Of a stretch of 25,000 nt of DNA, positions 1-8,099 are shown piece after piece; positions within the stretch are counted from its first letter, which is position 1, and each line of letters begins with the position of its first letter. The notes beneath the pieces are model-generated. The model was not told the DNA's origin. It saw only the letters and a program-made list of their open reading frames with translations, and did no database searches. Made by a program: the position numbers and the translations under genes. This DNA comes from Symbiodinium natans (taxonomy: Eukaryota > Sar > Dinophyceae > Suessiales > Symbiodiniaceae). The stretch spans positions 466,767 through 491,766 of the forward strand of contig CAJNDS010000269.1 of assembly GCA_905221605.1 (NCBI GenBank). The letters are read 5' to 3'.

Positions 1-316
1 CGACTGCTTGTTCGTGACTCTTCAGTTCTTTCACCAAGTCGATGCTGGTTGCAATAATAATACTGATAAGAAGAAGAAGAGAATTACTCTTCGTAATTAT
101 GGTACTACTATCAATGCCCGTAATACAAGATGCTAGAAGCATAAGTTGTTCTAGCAACAAGTGTCTTGTCCTGTTCTCATCATCATTCAACAGACTCCGA
201 TTCACAACCATTGGCAATCGTACTGATTGTTGCTATTATCTTTTTCCTGCCCTGCAGCAGATGTCATTGACCAAACCTCAACCTAAACTCAAACCCCGAA
301 ACCGCCACCATTCGAG

Positions 317-374
317 GCCGAGAAAGCCGAGAAGCAGCTGCGGCGACTGAAAGAAAAGCTGGGAGCGGCACTCA
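317..374 (+). CDS. Exon-like island, coiled-coil segment
   Basis: Open frame AEKAEKQLRRLKEKLGAALS after ...ATTCGAG, charged and heptad-like. Left flank is C-rich (CCCCGAAACC), right flank runs into TTTAGGG repeats, the usual setting of exons here. It may belong with the islands near 2843 and 3167, which have a similar coiled-coil character. The protein is not identified. Confidence 0.4.
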
Positions 375-777
375 GCCTTCTGTTAGGGTTGAGGGTTTGG
401 GCTTTAGGGTTCTAGGGTTTTTAGGGTTTAGGGTTTAGGTTTTCCTGTGGTCCCTAGCCCTAGCCACCTGCATAGCTCCATTACACCCTTGGCCCTCAGA
501 CCTTCGATTGTGATGGACTCCAAATCCACCCCGAAACCCCAAAAGCCTACACACTAATAAGCCCTGAACCCTAAACCCAAAACCCTGAACCCTGAACCCT
601 AAACCCTAATGTAGTAGGACCCACGTTTAGAACAGCCCTGATGGGTACCCAATCCCTCGACGCCTCTTAGGGTTTCGGGGTGCCCTAAACCCTAAAGCCC
701 TCAACCCTAACCTTGAACCCTGAAGCCCGAATACCCTGAACGCTGAACCCCGCACGCCCTAAACCGGGAAACCCGAA

Positions 778-853
778 AACCTAAACCCTAAACCCCAAAC
801 CCCAAACCCCAAACCCTAAACCCTAAACCCTAAACCCTAAACCCTAAACCCTC
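778..853. repeat. CCCTAAA array
   Basis: Three CCCCAAA units followed by six CCCTAAA units. Confidence 0.9.
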
Positions 854-902
854 GAAGCCTTTGCGTCGCCCACACGTCTGCTCCCTAGTCCTGGCTTCCC
901 AG

Positions 903-927
903 GTCACGCGCCGGACAGGCTCGGCAC
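903..927 (+). CDS. Possible micro-exon
   Basis: About 25 nt (VTRRTGSA) between CTTCCCAG and GCACGTAGC, placed between a CCCTAAA array and a TTTAGGG array. Supported only by its setting and a good pyrimidine-rich acceptor. Confidence 0.2.
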
Positions 928-945
928 GTAGCTTTAGAGTTGAGG

Positions 946-1032
946 GGTTTAGGGTTTAGGGTTTAGGGTTTAGGGTTTAGGGTTTAGGGTTTAGGGTTTA
1001 GGGTTTAGGGTTTAGGGTTTAGGGTTTAGGGT
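946..1032. repeat. TTTAGGG array
   Basis: Twelve exact units. Confidence 0.95.
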
Positions 1033-1134
1033 ATGTCGGGGCTTTCCGTGAAGGCTGAAGGGCGGCCGGAGGATTCTTACCACTGCTCCGATCATGATGA
1101 TCGTCAGTATCAGCTTATGACCACTAGTTATTAG
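1033..1134 (+). other. Non-repetitive spacer with a 33-codon open frame
   Basis: Between two TTTAGGG arrays. ATG to TAG is open (MSGLSVKAEGRPEDSYHC and on) but has no clear splice edges. No family is recognised. Could be an exon or chance. Confidence 0.2.
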
Positions 1135-1185
1135 GGTTTAGGGTTTAGGGTTTAGGGTTTAGGGTTCGGTGATTCTTTCAAGTAT

Positions 1186-1271
<86 letters not shown>
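1186..1271. repeat. (TAC)n microsatellite
   Basis: About 28 uninterrupted trinucleotides. On the minus strand they give a poly-valine frame, which is an artefact. Confidence 0.95.
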
Positions 1272-1413
1272 GTTGCCAGTTGCGATTGGTCTGTTGTGAC
1301 TTGTGACTGTGGTGTCGATTTTTAGCACTCGGTCTTAAGTTCGTACGATTCTTTTTTGTACAAGTACTTGTTTGATTGTGGCTCAAAAACTGTTGGTTTT
1401 GGGGGGTCTTCAG

Positions 1414-1490
1414 GCCACAGATGGCATTTCTTGAAGGGTTGGCCTTGCATGAACTCAGGGCCTCCATTGGGCATCTGCACCCGAAGCCGG
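1414..1490 (+). CDS. Possible exon, unidentified
   Basis: After GTCTTCAG one frame reads PQMAFLEGLALHELRASIGH before C-rich degenerate telomeric repeats begin. It sits in a stretch flanked by G-rich repeats on the left and C-rich on the right, which elsewhere marks the inside of introns, so it may be intronic. Confidence 0.2.
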
Positions 1491-1497
1491 AGGCCTA

Positions 1498-1770
1498 TAC
1501 ACCCCAAGCCTCCCCGAACCCCAAACTCCGCACCCTGAACCCCAACCCCCAACCCCCCCTCCAACCCCAAACCCATAAACCCGAAACCCCTAAACCCACA
1601 AACCCACAAACCCATAAACCCAGAAACCCATAGTAAACCCCAAACCCGTAAAACTACCATAATAAACCCTAAGGCCCTAAACCCACAAATCCCACAAACC
1701 CCTAAACCCCGAAACCCATAAACCCACAAACCCATAAACCCATAAGCCCATAAAACCCACAGCCCGTAAA
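1498..1770. repeat. Degenerate CCCAYAAA/CCCTAAA block
   Basis: Units vary between CCCCAAA, CCCATAAA, CCCACAAA and CCCTAAA. The 7- to 8-bp spacing creates long shadow frames on both strands. Confidence 0.85.
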
Positions 1771-1787
1771 CCCAGTAACGCCGGCAG

Positions 1788-1851
1788 GCTCACGACCGTG
1801 GAGCCGCCGGAGCGCCAGGAAATACCCTGGGTGTGAAGTTTCGGGCGACAG
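1788..1851 (+). CDS. Probable exon, unidentified
   Basis: Island of 64 nt between GCCGGCAG and ACAG|GTGAAG, a good GT donor. Frame AHDRGAAGAPGNTLGVKFRA is open; a second frame is open too. C-rich repeats precede it and TTTAGGG repeats follow. Confidence 0.35.
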
Positions 1852-2109
1852 GTGAAGGAAACAGGATTGGATTTATTTTGGGTTTAGGGTTTAGCGCTAG
1901 GGTTTAGGGTTTAGGGTTTGGGGTTTAGGTTTTGAGGTTTGTGTAGGTAGTGGGTACACGAAGCATGGCATGTAGAGGGACACAGGGTCCTTCTAATTCT
2001 GGGGGGAGCGATTCAAGCTGAGCCCTAAGTCCTAAGTCCAACGTCCAACCAAAAACCCTCAGAGCTCTTTAGGATTTTGGGGGCGGTTTGGGGTTTAGGG
2101 TTGTTGAAG

Positions 2110-2185
2110 CCCTAAGACCCTAAACCCCAAACCCTAGCCCTAAACCCTAGCCCTAAACCCTAAACCCTAAACCCTAAACCCTAAA
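2110..2185. repeat. CCCTAAA array
   Basis: Ten units with CCCTAGC variants, immediately before the island at 2189. Confidence 0.9.
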
Positions 2186-2188
2186 TTC

Positions 2189-2266
2189 CCCGTCAATGCC
2201 ACGGACGATGCGCAGACCCAGGCCGGTCTCTTCAGGGGAGCTCGAGTTGCAGGAGCTTTCTCTTCG
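2189..2266 (+). CDS. Probable exon, unidentified
   Basis: Island between a CCCTAAA array and a TTTAGGG array. Frame VNATDDAQTQAGLFRG and ARVAGAFSS is open throughout. Several AGs (GCGCAG, TCTTCAG, TTGCAG) could be the acceptor, so the start is loose. Confidence 0.35.
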
Positions 2267-2267
2267 G

Positions 2268-2812
2268 GGGGGTTTGGGGGTTTTGAGGGTCTAGGGGTTT
2301 AGGGTTTAGGGCTAGGGTTTAGGGCTAGGGTTTAGGGTTTAGGGTTTAGGGTTTAGGGTTTAGGGCTTCGGGGAGTGTGGGTTTGGTTTCGGGGTTTCTG
2401 TGTTTAGGGTTTAGGGGTTTAGGGGTTTAGGGTTTAGGGTTGAGGGGTTGAGGGGTTTGAGGGTTTGTGTAGGGGTTCAGGATTTCGGGGTTTAGGGTTT
2501 AGGGCTTCGGGGGGTGCAGGCTTTGGGGTTTAGGGTTAAGGGGTTCAGCGTTAAGGGGCTTAGGGTTCAGGGCTTCGGGCGGTGAAGGCTTTGGGGTTTA
2601 GGGCTTCGGGGTTCGGGGTTTGCAGGGGTTGGGGATTTAGGGCTTTTGTGGCTTCCGGGCCCTCAAGACCCAAGCCCTAAGCACCAAGACCCCCCACCCT
2701 AAGTCCTAAAATCCTGCAAGCCTAAACTCTAAGACCCTGAAACCCTAAGACCCTCAAAGCCCCAAAACCCTAAGACCCCACACCCAAACACCCTTAAGCC
2801 CTAAACCCTGGT
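2268..2812. repeat. G-rich block facing a C-rich block, intron-like
   Basis: 2268-2650 is TTTAGGG with many TTCGGGG and TTGAGGGG variants; 2660-2812 is CCCTAAG/CCCTAAA-like. Islands with exon character lie on both outer sides (2189-2266 and 2843-2891), so this looks like one intron with inverted halves. Confidence 0.75.
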
Positions 2813-2842
2813 TTAGGGGCAACAAGCGCCTCTGGGCCACAG

Positions 2843-2891
2843 GACGACATCCGCAATCTGCAGGTCGAAGTGGAGGCTACGACAAGCCAGA
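2843..2891 (+). CDS. Probable exon, coiled-coil segment
   Basis: After GGGCCACAG: DDIRNLQVEVEATTSQ, amphipathic, ending before TTTAGGG-type repeats. The flanks are C-rich on the left and G-rich on the right. It fits with the islands at 317 and 3167. Confidence 0.4.
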
Positions 2892-3027
2892 GGGTTCGGG
2901 GTTCAGGGTTCAGGGTTTAGGGTTTAGGGTTTAGGGTTTCGTGGAGGCTTTATGTCCCTGAGGGCCATCAAATCCACGAAGTTTAAGCAGCACGCACTCA
3001 GTCCCCGCCCTAGACTCTAAACCCAAG

Positions 3028-3125
3028 CTAGGTATCGATTTGGGAGAATTTTGAATCTCCCTTATTGTTTAATCATGGAGCCCTTATTATACATAGTTTT
3101 GGGGGCTGTTGAAATCGACACCTAG
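3028..3125. mobile_element. Short inverted-repeat element (MITE/introner-like), family E
   Basis: Ends are CTAGGTATCGATTT and AAATCGACACCTAG, inverted repeats with one mismatch. CAAG stands on both sides, a possible 4-bp target duplication. The inside holds GGGAG/CTCCC pairs and is AT-rich. No coding capacity. Confidence 0.55.
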
Positions 3126-3166
3126 CAAGAGACTTCCTTTAGCCGAACGTCTCATGAGTGACGCAG

Positions 3167-3240
3167 ACACGGCTGGCCAAGCTGGACGACACGGTGAAAG
3201 CCAGCCTGAAGCACGTAGAACGGATAACGGCCTGGGCCTG
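3167..3240 (+). CDS. Probable exon, coiled-coil segment
   Basis: After GACGCAG: TRLAKLDDTVKASLKHVERI and TAWA, then TGA. Strongly helical and charged. It lies between two short inverted-repeat elements (3028-3125 and 3257-3393) that may each form the core of an intron. The exon end is not determined. Confidence 0.4.
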
Positions 3241-3256
3241 AGCACATGGTTTCGTT

Positions 3257-3393
3257 CTAAGGGTAGTTACTTACATGGTCCCTTAATATAGTCCTCCACT
3301 TCCTTTAAAAGATTCTTGAAAGGTGCATATAAGGGGTAAAAAAGGGGTCCCATTCTAAGGGCCCATATGAAGGGACCATGCAACTACCCTAAG
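3257..3393. mobile_element. Short inverted-repeat element, family F
   Basis: Left end CTAAGGGTAGTTAC plus ACATGGTCCCTT pairs with right end AAGGGACCATG plus CAACTACCCTAAG. About 137 bp, non-coding. A similar right end, AAGGGACCGTACTTCAGGGA followed by ACTACCC, occurs near 7438-7463. Confidence 0.5.
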
Positions 3394-3504
3394 ATTGATG
3401 AGATGAATGGCTGGTACCTCCCTGAGCGACTGAGGAAGTCTTGGGCACTGTGTGACTGGTGCCCTTGGCTGGTGTTTGCTGGGACCTCCGCCATACTTTG
3501 CAGT
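3367..3504 (+). other. Open stretch between elements, unidentified
   Basis: A frame reading DEMNGWYLPERLRKSWALCD and further Trp/Cys-rich sequence is open from 3367 to 3588 but runs through family D sequence. It ends at TTTGCAG (3503). It might hold an exon; no family is recognised. Confidence 0.2.
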
Positions 3505-3630
3505 CATATGGTGGGGCTCCCGAAATTGGGGGTGCCTTATTGGGGTCCTTATTTTAAGGGAATCCCATTGTTTGGGGTCTTATGTTAGGGGTCTCTGATT
3601 TTTCGTAAATCCCCATATGGTGGGGCTCCC
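3505..3630. mobile_element. Family D element with flanking 17-bp direct repeat
   Basis: Core 3523-3604 begins AAATTGGGGGTGCC and contains TTAGGGGTCTCTGATTTT, partly inverted. It matches the element inside the J-domain intron (24807-24888). CATATGGTGGGGCTCCC is present at both 3505-3521 and 3614-3630, an exact 17-bp direct repeat that brackets the core. Confidence 0.5.
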
Positions 3631-3715
3631 AGATTCTTCCTGGGTTGAGTCCAGATCACCAAGAGACGTGGGCATCGCTTATCGTTCAGAACCAAACATG
3701 GCGAAAGCATCCCTC

Positions 3716-3826
3716 AGTAGCCCAGAGGTACCCTTTACCTTTTTTCTTTTGGTGATGGGTTCCCTTATAAAGTAACCGACCCAAAAAAGGGTGCCCTTAT
3801 TGTAATATGGTTACTGGGCTACTAAG
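3716..3826. mobile_element. Family B introner-like element, copy 1
   Basis: Inverted ends AGTAGCCCAG and CTGGGCTACT, then GGTACCCTTT against AAAAGGGTGCCC, with a conserved middle TTCCCTTATAAAGTAACC. Three other copies lie at 14978-15118, about 21704-21802 and about 24319-24390. The second forms the core of a confirmed hydrolase intron. Confidence 0.65.
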
Positions 3827-4030
3827 ATCCCAAGTGGGATCAGGGATACTCTCCTGCAGCGAAACCCCCAAAGAACCTAAACCCAAATCCCCCAAAAAAC
3901 TCTCAACCCCAAACCCCAACCCCAAAAACAAGAATCCCAGACCCTCAGCCCTACACCCTGAAACCCCAAACCTTAAAAACAAAATCCCAGACCCTAAGCC
4001 CTGAACCCTGCATGCTAACCCCTACAAGCC
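3827..4030. repeat. C-rich degenerate telomere-like repeats
   Basis: Runs of CCCCAAA/CCCTAAA-like units mixed with CCCCCAAAAAAC. No gene seen. The stretch from 3640 to 3716 before the element also shows only a short open frame (VESRSPRDVGIAYRSEP) of unknown meaning. Confidence 0.6.
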
Positions 4031-4035
4031 CATCA

Positions 4036-4101
4036 GAAGGGGTCGATGGGATGGTCTGGGCGCATCTCAGGAGGCTCCGAGTGCAAGTCCGTTTGCGCCA
4101 G
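4036..4101 (+). CDS. Probable exon, unidentified
   Basis: Between CCCATCAG and CGCCAG, flanked by C-rich repeats on the left and G-rich on the right. Frame EGVDGMVWAHLRRLRVQVRL is open; another frame (KGSMGWSGRISGGSECKSVC) is open as well. Confidence 0.3.
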
Positions 4102-4272
4102 GGAGGGCGGGGGGTATCAGGGTTGAAGTGTTTAGGTGTTAAGGGTGAGTGTTGGGTTTGGAGTTTTGGGGTTTTGGGTTAAGGGATGGTTAAGGGTTTC
4201 AGGTTTTTGGGGCTTTAGGGCTCGGTGTAGGCATGGTGCGGAAACCGTGGTATCTTCGCAAGGGAAAGGATG

Positions 4273-4357
4273 AAACCCTAAGCCCTAAGCCCTAAGCCCT
4301 AAGCCCTAAGCCCTAAGCCCTAAGCCCTAAGCCCTAAACCCTAAACCCTAAACCCTA
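4273..4357. repeat. CCCTAAG-variant array turning into CCCTAAA
   Basis: Eight to nine exact CCCTAAG heptamers in a row are followed by three CCCTAAA units. The array is homogenised for a one-base variant. Confidence 0.9.
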
Positions 4358-4406
4358 AGGTAGGACTTGGGGTTGGCCAATCACCCAAACATGTCCGTAC
4401 TTACAG

Positions 4407-4444
4407 CCCAAGTGTTACCTTGTCAAGGGACTCGACGGCTTCTG
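4407..4444 (+). CDS. Probable short exon, unidentified
   Basis: After ACTTACAG: PKCYLVKGLDGFC, flanked by CCCTAAA on the left and TTTAGGG on the right. Length about 38 nt. Confidence 0.4.
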
Positions 4445-4447
4445 TTT

Positions 4448-4510
4448 GGGTTTTAGGGTTTAGGGTTTAGGGTTTTAGGGTTTAGGGTTTAGGGTTTAGG
4501 GTTTAGGGTT
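4448..4510. repeat. TTTAGGG array
   Basis: Nine units, directly after the short island at 4407-4444. Confidence 0.95.
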
Positions 4511-5430
4511 ATAATGTCACTCATGACATTGTGAACATTCTTTGCAACACTCATAAGCGTCACTACTATAATGATCACGTAATCACAAAGATCATCATAC
4601 AGTAACAGTGGTATAAACGACACTTGTAGGAAGTAAGAGTAACTTAACGCTTAAACACGGGAGCGGGTTGCCTTAAGCTTGCCCGCCGGGCGGACGGCGC
4701 CTCCTGCTAATGACATCGGGCTGCGGCGCAGAAGATGGCTCTGCGCTGCCTTAAGCCTCATAAGAGGTGGTTGCAGGCACCAAGTGCAGGTCCAGTGGTG
4801 TGCGTCAGGAGGAGCTTCGGATTTCTGAAACCCTAGAGCCACCGCCAGAGAACCTGCAGTCCAATTCTCGAGCCACAGAACCTGCGGGGCGCAGCACGGA
4901 CACGCAGCATCCAAGATGAAGCTGCCCGTGTTGCGCCTGCCTGCAGTTTAACGACCTGGCCACCCGGCCACACGGGCCAGTTTGCCGAAGGCATCTGTAT
5001 CCGACCCTCTCTTATTGCTGGCGACAGCGCACACTGCTCTCGGAGTTGAAGCATCATTCACATGGCCTGTTCTGAAGGCTGCAGTAGGCGCAGATGTTTA
5101 TGACCGCCGTGCTCGAAGGCCGTTCTGGCTCAAAGAGGCAACATGTCTGCAAAAAATGCCCTGCAGTCATGTGAGGCAGGACCCGGATGTCAGCACAACC
5201 GACCACCTAAGCTCCCCCTCTCAGCTCCATACCCATGACGCCATGAGTTCGCTAAGAAAGCTTATGCATCGGCTCTTGTGCATGAGAAAACTGGCAGAAG
5301 GAAGAAAAATATCTCTATATATGCATGCAGGATACTTTGCGATCTTTTGAAGAACCGATACGTGGCATGGGTAGTTGACACTTCCTGCGCAGTCCTCAGG
5401 CGCGGCAGGCATGCAACATTTTGGGGTTGA
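4511..5430. other. Repeat-free block, no gene recognised
   Basis: Starts with an AT-rich stretch (4511-4640), then GC-rich sequence. Overlapping frames are open on both strands; the longest is 122 codons at 4982-5350 (+), beginning MPKASVSDPLLLLATAHTAL. A shorter frame at about 4776-4914 contains EELRISETLEPPPENLQ. None resembles a known family and none has clear splice edges. It may be a long intron, an untranslated region or a lineage-specific gene. Confidence 0.35.
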
Positions 5431-5493
5431 GGGCTAAACTTCAGGCTTAGGGTTTAGGGTTAGGGGTTTAGGGTTTAGGGTTGAGGGCTTCAG

Positions 5494-5562
5494 TGAGAAA
5501 CTTGCCTGAGGAGGCCCGTTCCCGTCTCCGCAATGGTGGAGAAGGCCTGGCCCTGGATGAAG
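5494..5562 (+). CDS. Probable exon, unidentified protein
   Basis: After GGCTTCAG: RNLPEEARSRLRNGGEGLAL and DE, ending GAAG|GTGTCC (GT donor). Exon phase is 2 in, 1 out. The next island at 5644 accepts phase 1 exactly, giving DEGRPERMYLPDD. Confidence 0.5.
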
Positions 5563-5643
5563 GTGTCCCAAGCGCGAAGGGTTTAGGGTTTAGGGTTTAG
5601 GGTTCAGGGTTTAGGGTTTAGGGCTCCTTATCGGGTTCTACAG

Positions 5644-5702
5644 GCAGGCCAGAACGTATGTACTTGCCCGACGACAAACCGGGAAGTACTTTGGCCCTAC
5701 AC
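5644..5702 (+). CDS. Probable exon, same gene as 5494-5562
   Basis: After TTCTACAG: GRPERMYLPDDKPGSTLALH in the phase required by the preceding island. The 3' edge lies before C-rich telomeric repeats at about 5703. Function unknown. Confidence 0.45.
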
Positions 5703-5880
5703 CCGAAACTCCAAACCCTAAACCCTAAGCCCTAAGCCCTAAACCCTAAACCCTGAACCCTAAACCCTAAACCCCAATCCCTAAACCCTAAACCCCAAAC
5801 CCGAAACCCGAAACCCGAAACCCCAAACCCCAAACCCTAAACCCTAAACCCTAAACCCTAAACCCTAAACCCCTAAACCC
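5703..5880. repeat. CCCTAAA array with CCCGAAA and CCCCAAA blocks
   Basis: Three consecutive CCCGAAA units and CCCCAAA units are grouped together. The array leads to the acceptor CCCACAG of the island at 5885. Confidence 0.9.
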
Positions 5881-5884
5881 ACAG

Positions 5885-5972
5885 AGCCGCAACTCCAAGT
5901 GCGACCGCTGTGCCAGGAGAGGTCCGGGAACCCGAGCCTCGGCCCCAGGGTTTTCGGCTGTTTGCAGACTCC
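5885..5972 (+). CDS. Probable exon, unidentified
   Basis: After CCCACAG: AATPSATAVPGEVREPEPRP and QGFRLFADS, Pro/Glu-rich. Left is a long CCCTAAA array, right a TTTAGGG array. Likely part of the gene starting near 5494. Confidence 0.4.
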
Positions 5973-6290
5973 GTTTAGGGTTTAGGGTTACAGGGTTTAG
6001 GGTTTAGGGTTTAGGGTTTAGGGTTTAGGGTTTAGGGTTTAGGGTTTAGGGTTTAGGGTTTAGGGTTTAGGGCTACAGGGTTACAGGGTCTAGGGTTTGG
6101 GGCTACAGGGCTAAAGGGTTTAGGGTTGCTAAAGGGTTTAGGGTTTAGGGTTACGGGGTTTAGGGTTTAGGGCTTGTGGTTTAGGGTTTCGGGCCACATG
6201 GTTTAGGGCTTAGGGCTTTGGGTGACAGGGCTTAGGGTTTAGGGTTGCAGGGCTTTGGGTTATCGGGTTTAGGGTTTAGGGCTTGTGCGA
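5972..6290. repeat. TTTAGGG array grading into TTACAGGG variants
   Basis: Twelve exact TTTAGGG units, then GGTTACAGGG, GGCTACAGGG and similar. The C-rich partner block is 6335-6505 (CCCCCTAAA units). Confidence 0.85.
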
Positions 6291-6334
6291 TGTAAACACA
6301 TGACCCAGCGTCGGCGTCCGAAAGCATAGAGTCC

Positions 6335-6505
6335 TGAACCCTGAACCCCTGAAACCCTGTCACCCGCCGAAACCCTGCAACCCTAAACCCCTAAACCCTA
6401 AACCCCAAACCCCCTAAGCCCCCTAAACCCCCTAAACCCTCTAAACCCCCTAAACCCCCTAAACCCCCCTAAACCCCCCTAAACCCCCCTAAACCCTGAA
6501 CCCCA
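6335..6505. repeat. CCCCCTAAA-type array
   Basis: Units lengthen from CCCTAAA to CCCCCTAAA and CCCCCCTAAA, another local homogenisation. Confidence 0.85.
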
Positions 6506-6618
6506 AACCCTCCAAGGGTTTCGCGGCTTGTCGAGGCGCCAAGAAGAAACAGGGCGACAAGAACTCGCGGCAAAGATTTCGCCAGGCCGGCGAAGGGCCC
6601 GAGGACACACCATCCAGG
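6505..6618 (+). CDS. Probable exon, unidentified
   Basis: Non-repetitive GC-rich island between C-rich and G-rich telomeric repeats. Two frames are open: a Lys/Arg-rich one (GAKKKQGDKNSRQRFRQAGE) and one with RQEETGRQELAAKISPGRRA. Frame unresolved. Confidence 0.3.
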
Positions 6619-6684
6619 GTCTAGGCTTTAGGGTTTAGGGTTTAGGGTTACCATGTGGGTAGCGGTCCCTCTTGGGGATCAAGC

Positions 6685-6830
6685 AACAAAATCAGAAACT
6701 TGCCTGCGAATCGCATCAGAAACCTGCGCGAATCAGAAACTGCGCATCAGAAACCCGCACATCAGAAACCCGCGCATTCGAAAGCAGCGCGATTCGGAAA
6801 CTGCAAATCAGAAACTGCGAAGCAGAAGCC
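6685..6830. repeat. Minisatellite with ATCAGAAAC core
   Basis: About nine degenerate units built on ATCAGAAACYTGCG (period 14-22 bp). It is close to the reverse complement of the repeat at 7005-7225. Open frames across it are repeat artefacts. A G-rich spacer lies between the two. Confidence 0.7.
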
Positions 6831-7004
6831 TGCTGGCTGGGTTGGGGCTGGGGGGAGTGGGTGGGGGGGGCGTTCAGCACATGAAAAGCAAAAGAGAGAA
6901 TTCCCCACGCCTCTGAAGTTACTGGGTCGGGGGTGGGGGTGGGGGGAGTCTAGGGGGTGTAGGGCTTAGGGTTTAGGAGTTTGGGTTACTAGGCTTCAGC
7001 TTTT

Positions 7005-7225
7005 TTGCGGTTTCCGATCATCCGTTTCATAGTTTCCGATTTGCTCGTCTCGGTTTCCGATTCAGCCGTCCTGGTTTCTGATTCAGCCGTTTTGATTTCC
7101 GATTCAGGCCTGGTTTCCGGTTCAGGTCTCTTTTTTCGGATTTCCCGTTCTAGTTTCCGAATGACGTCTGGCTTCCGATTGAGCCGTTCTGGTTACCGCT
7201 TCGGCCGGTCTGGTTGCCAGTTTTG
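7005..7225. repeat. 21-bp minisatellite, GGTTTCCGATTCAGCCGTC-type
   Basis: About ten units of TGGTTTCCGATTCAGCCGTC and variants, period near 21 bp, so one frame encodes repeated VSDSAVL. It is the opposite orientation of the 6685-6830 repeat (GTTTCTGAT against ATCAGAAAC), making a large imperfect palindrome. Not considered a gene. Confidence 0.75.
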
Positions 7226-7272
7226 TCGTCGACCCCTTTTGGGGTCCTTGTTTTAAGGGTGCCGTACTATAG

Positions 7273-7415
7273 TTGGAGGTTCATGGTACTTATTAACCAA
7301 TTATAACTGTACTTGCAACTGTACTGTACTTATGACCCTATTAGGGCACTTAAGGGGCTTATAAGTAGGTTATAAGTACAGCTATACTGGGTTAATGTGC
7401 ACCATGAACCTCCAA
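7273..7415. mobile_element. MITE-like element family A, copy 1
   Basis: Terminal inverted repeats TTGGAGGTTCATGG and CCATGAACCTCCAA, extended inside by ACTTATTAACC/GGTTAAT and AACTGTACTT/AAGTACAG. Flanked by GTACTATA at 7264-7271 and 7416-7423, an 8-bp duplication as hAT-type elements leave. It sits within a family D-like stretch (TTTTGGGGTCCTTGTTTTAA before it). A second copy is at 11433-11570. Confidence 0.75.
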
Positions 7416-7473
7416 GTACTATATAAGGGACCTCAGAAGGGACCGTACTTCAGGGAACTACCCTTTTGGGGGT

Positions 7474-7529
7474 TAGGGTTTAGGGTTTAGGGTTTAGGGT
7501 TTAGGGTTTAGGGTTTAGGGTTTAGGGTT
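7474..7529. repeat. TTTAGGG array
   Basis: Eight units right after the ACTACCCTTTTGG piece that follows the family A element. The region 7530-7880 holds scattered telomere-like units and unique sequence without a recognised gene. Confidence 0.9.
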
Positions 7530-7899
7530 GCGGGGTTCCAAGGGGTTAGGAATTAGCGACCCTAAGCCCTAAACCCGAGATTTTGGTGTAGGCTTTGCGC
7601 GTCGCAGGGCTCTAGTGGAAGGGGGCTATAGGGTTTCAGGAGGGGTTAGGGGGTGTCAGGTGGTTGATTGTTGTGGACACACCCCATTACAAACAAAACT
7701 ACCCTTGGGGGGTTTTTGGTTTACAGCTTACCGTATTTCAGGCTTCAGGCCTTGGCGTTCTTCACCGAGCCCTGAATCCTAAACCTTCACTCCCCACAAT
7801 CCCTGACCCTTAATGTCCCAAAGAAGCCCTCAAAGCTGTCTCTGCCCCATGTCGCTTGCAGGCTGGGTTTGGGGTTTAGGGGTTACTGTTAGCGTTCAG

Positions 7900-8002
7900 G
7901 CACTTATGGGCCAATTACATCAGGGAGCCGTATCCCTCAAACAATAGGTCCCGCGCGAATGATCTTTTGGGTGATAAGACGCTAGTGCAGCTGTATCATT
8001 CC
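7900..8002 (+). CDS. Probable exon, unidentified
   Basis: After AGCGTTCAG: HLWANYIREPYPSNNRSRAN then DLLGDKTLVQLYHS, and TAA. It reads like real protein and is free of repeats. It may be a terminal exon or end earlier at a cryptic donor. No family recognised. Confidence 0.4.
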
Positions 8003-8088
8003 TAAACCCTGAGCCACCCTAAACCCTAAACCCTAAACCCTAAACCCTAAACCCTACACCCTACACCCTACACCCTACACCCTAAGCC
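8003..8088. repeat. CCCTAAA then CCCTACA array
   Basis: Five CCCTAAA units then four CCCTACA units. Confidence 0.9.
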
Positions 8089-8099
8089 CCGAAGCGGAA

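Noticed and set aside
1159-1467. Minus-strand frame with a run of more than 30 valines
   Set aside because: It is the translation of the (TAC)n microsatellite, with no other support.
1322-1735. Long minus-strand frame rich in Gly, Leu and Trp (GLWVYGFRGLG)
   Set aside because: It reads through degenerate CCCATAAA/CCCCAAA repeats; the composition is dictated by the repeat unit.
4651-5412. Overlapping frames on both strands in the repeat-free block
   Set aside because: Several equally long frames on both strands and no family match, so no single one can be called a gene.
6653-7256. Frames over the minisatellites, including (VSDSAVL)n
   Set aside because: Three overlapping frames of equal quality on a 14-22 bp repeat; no splice edges and no family.
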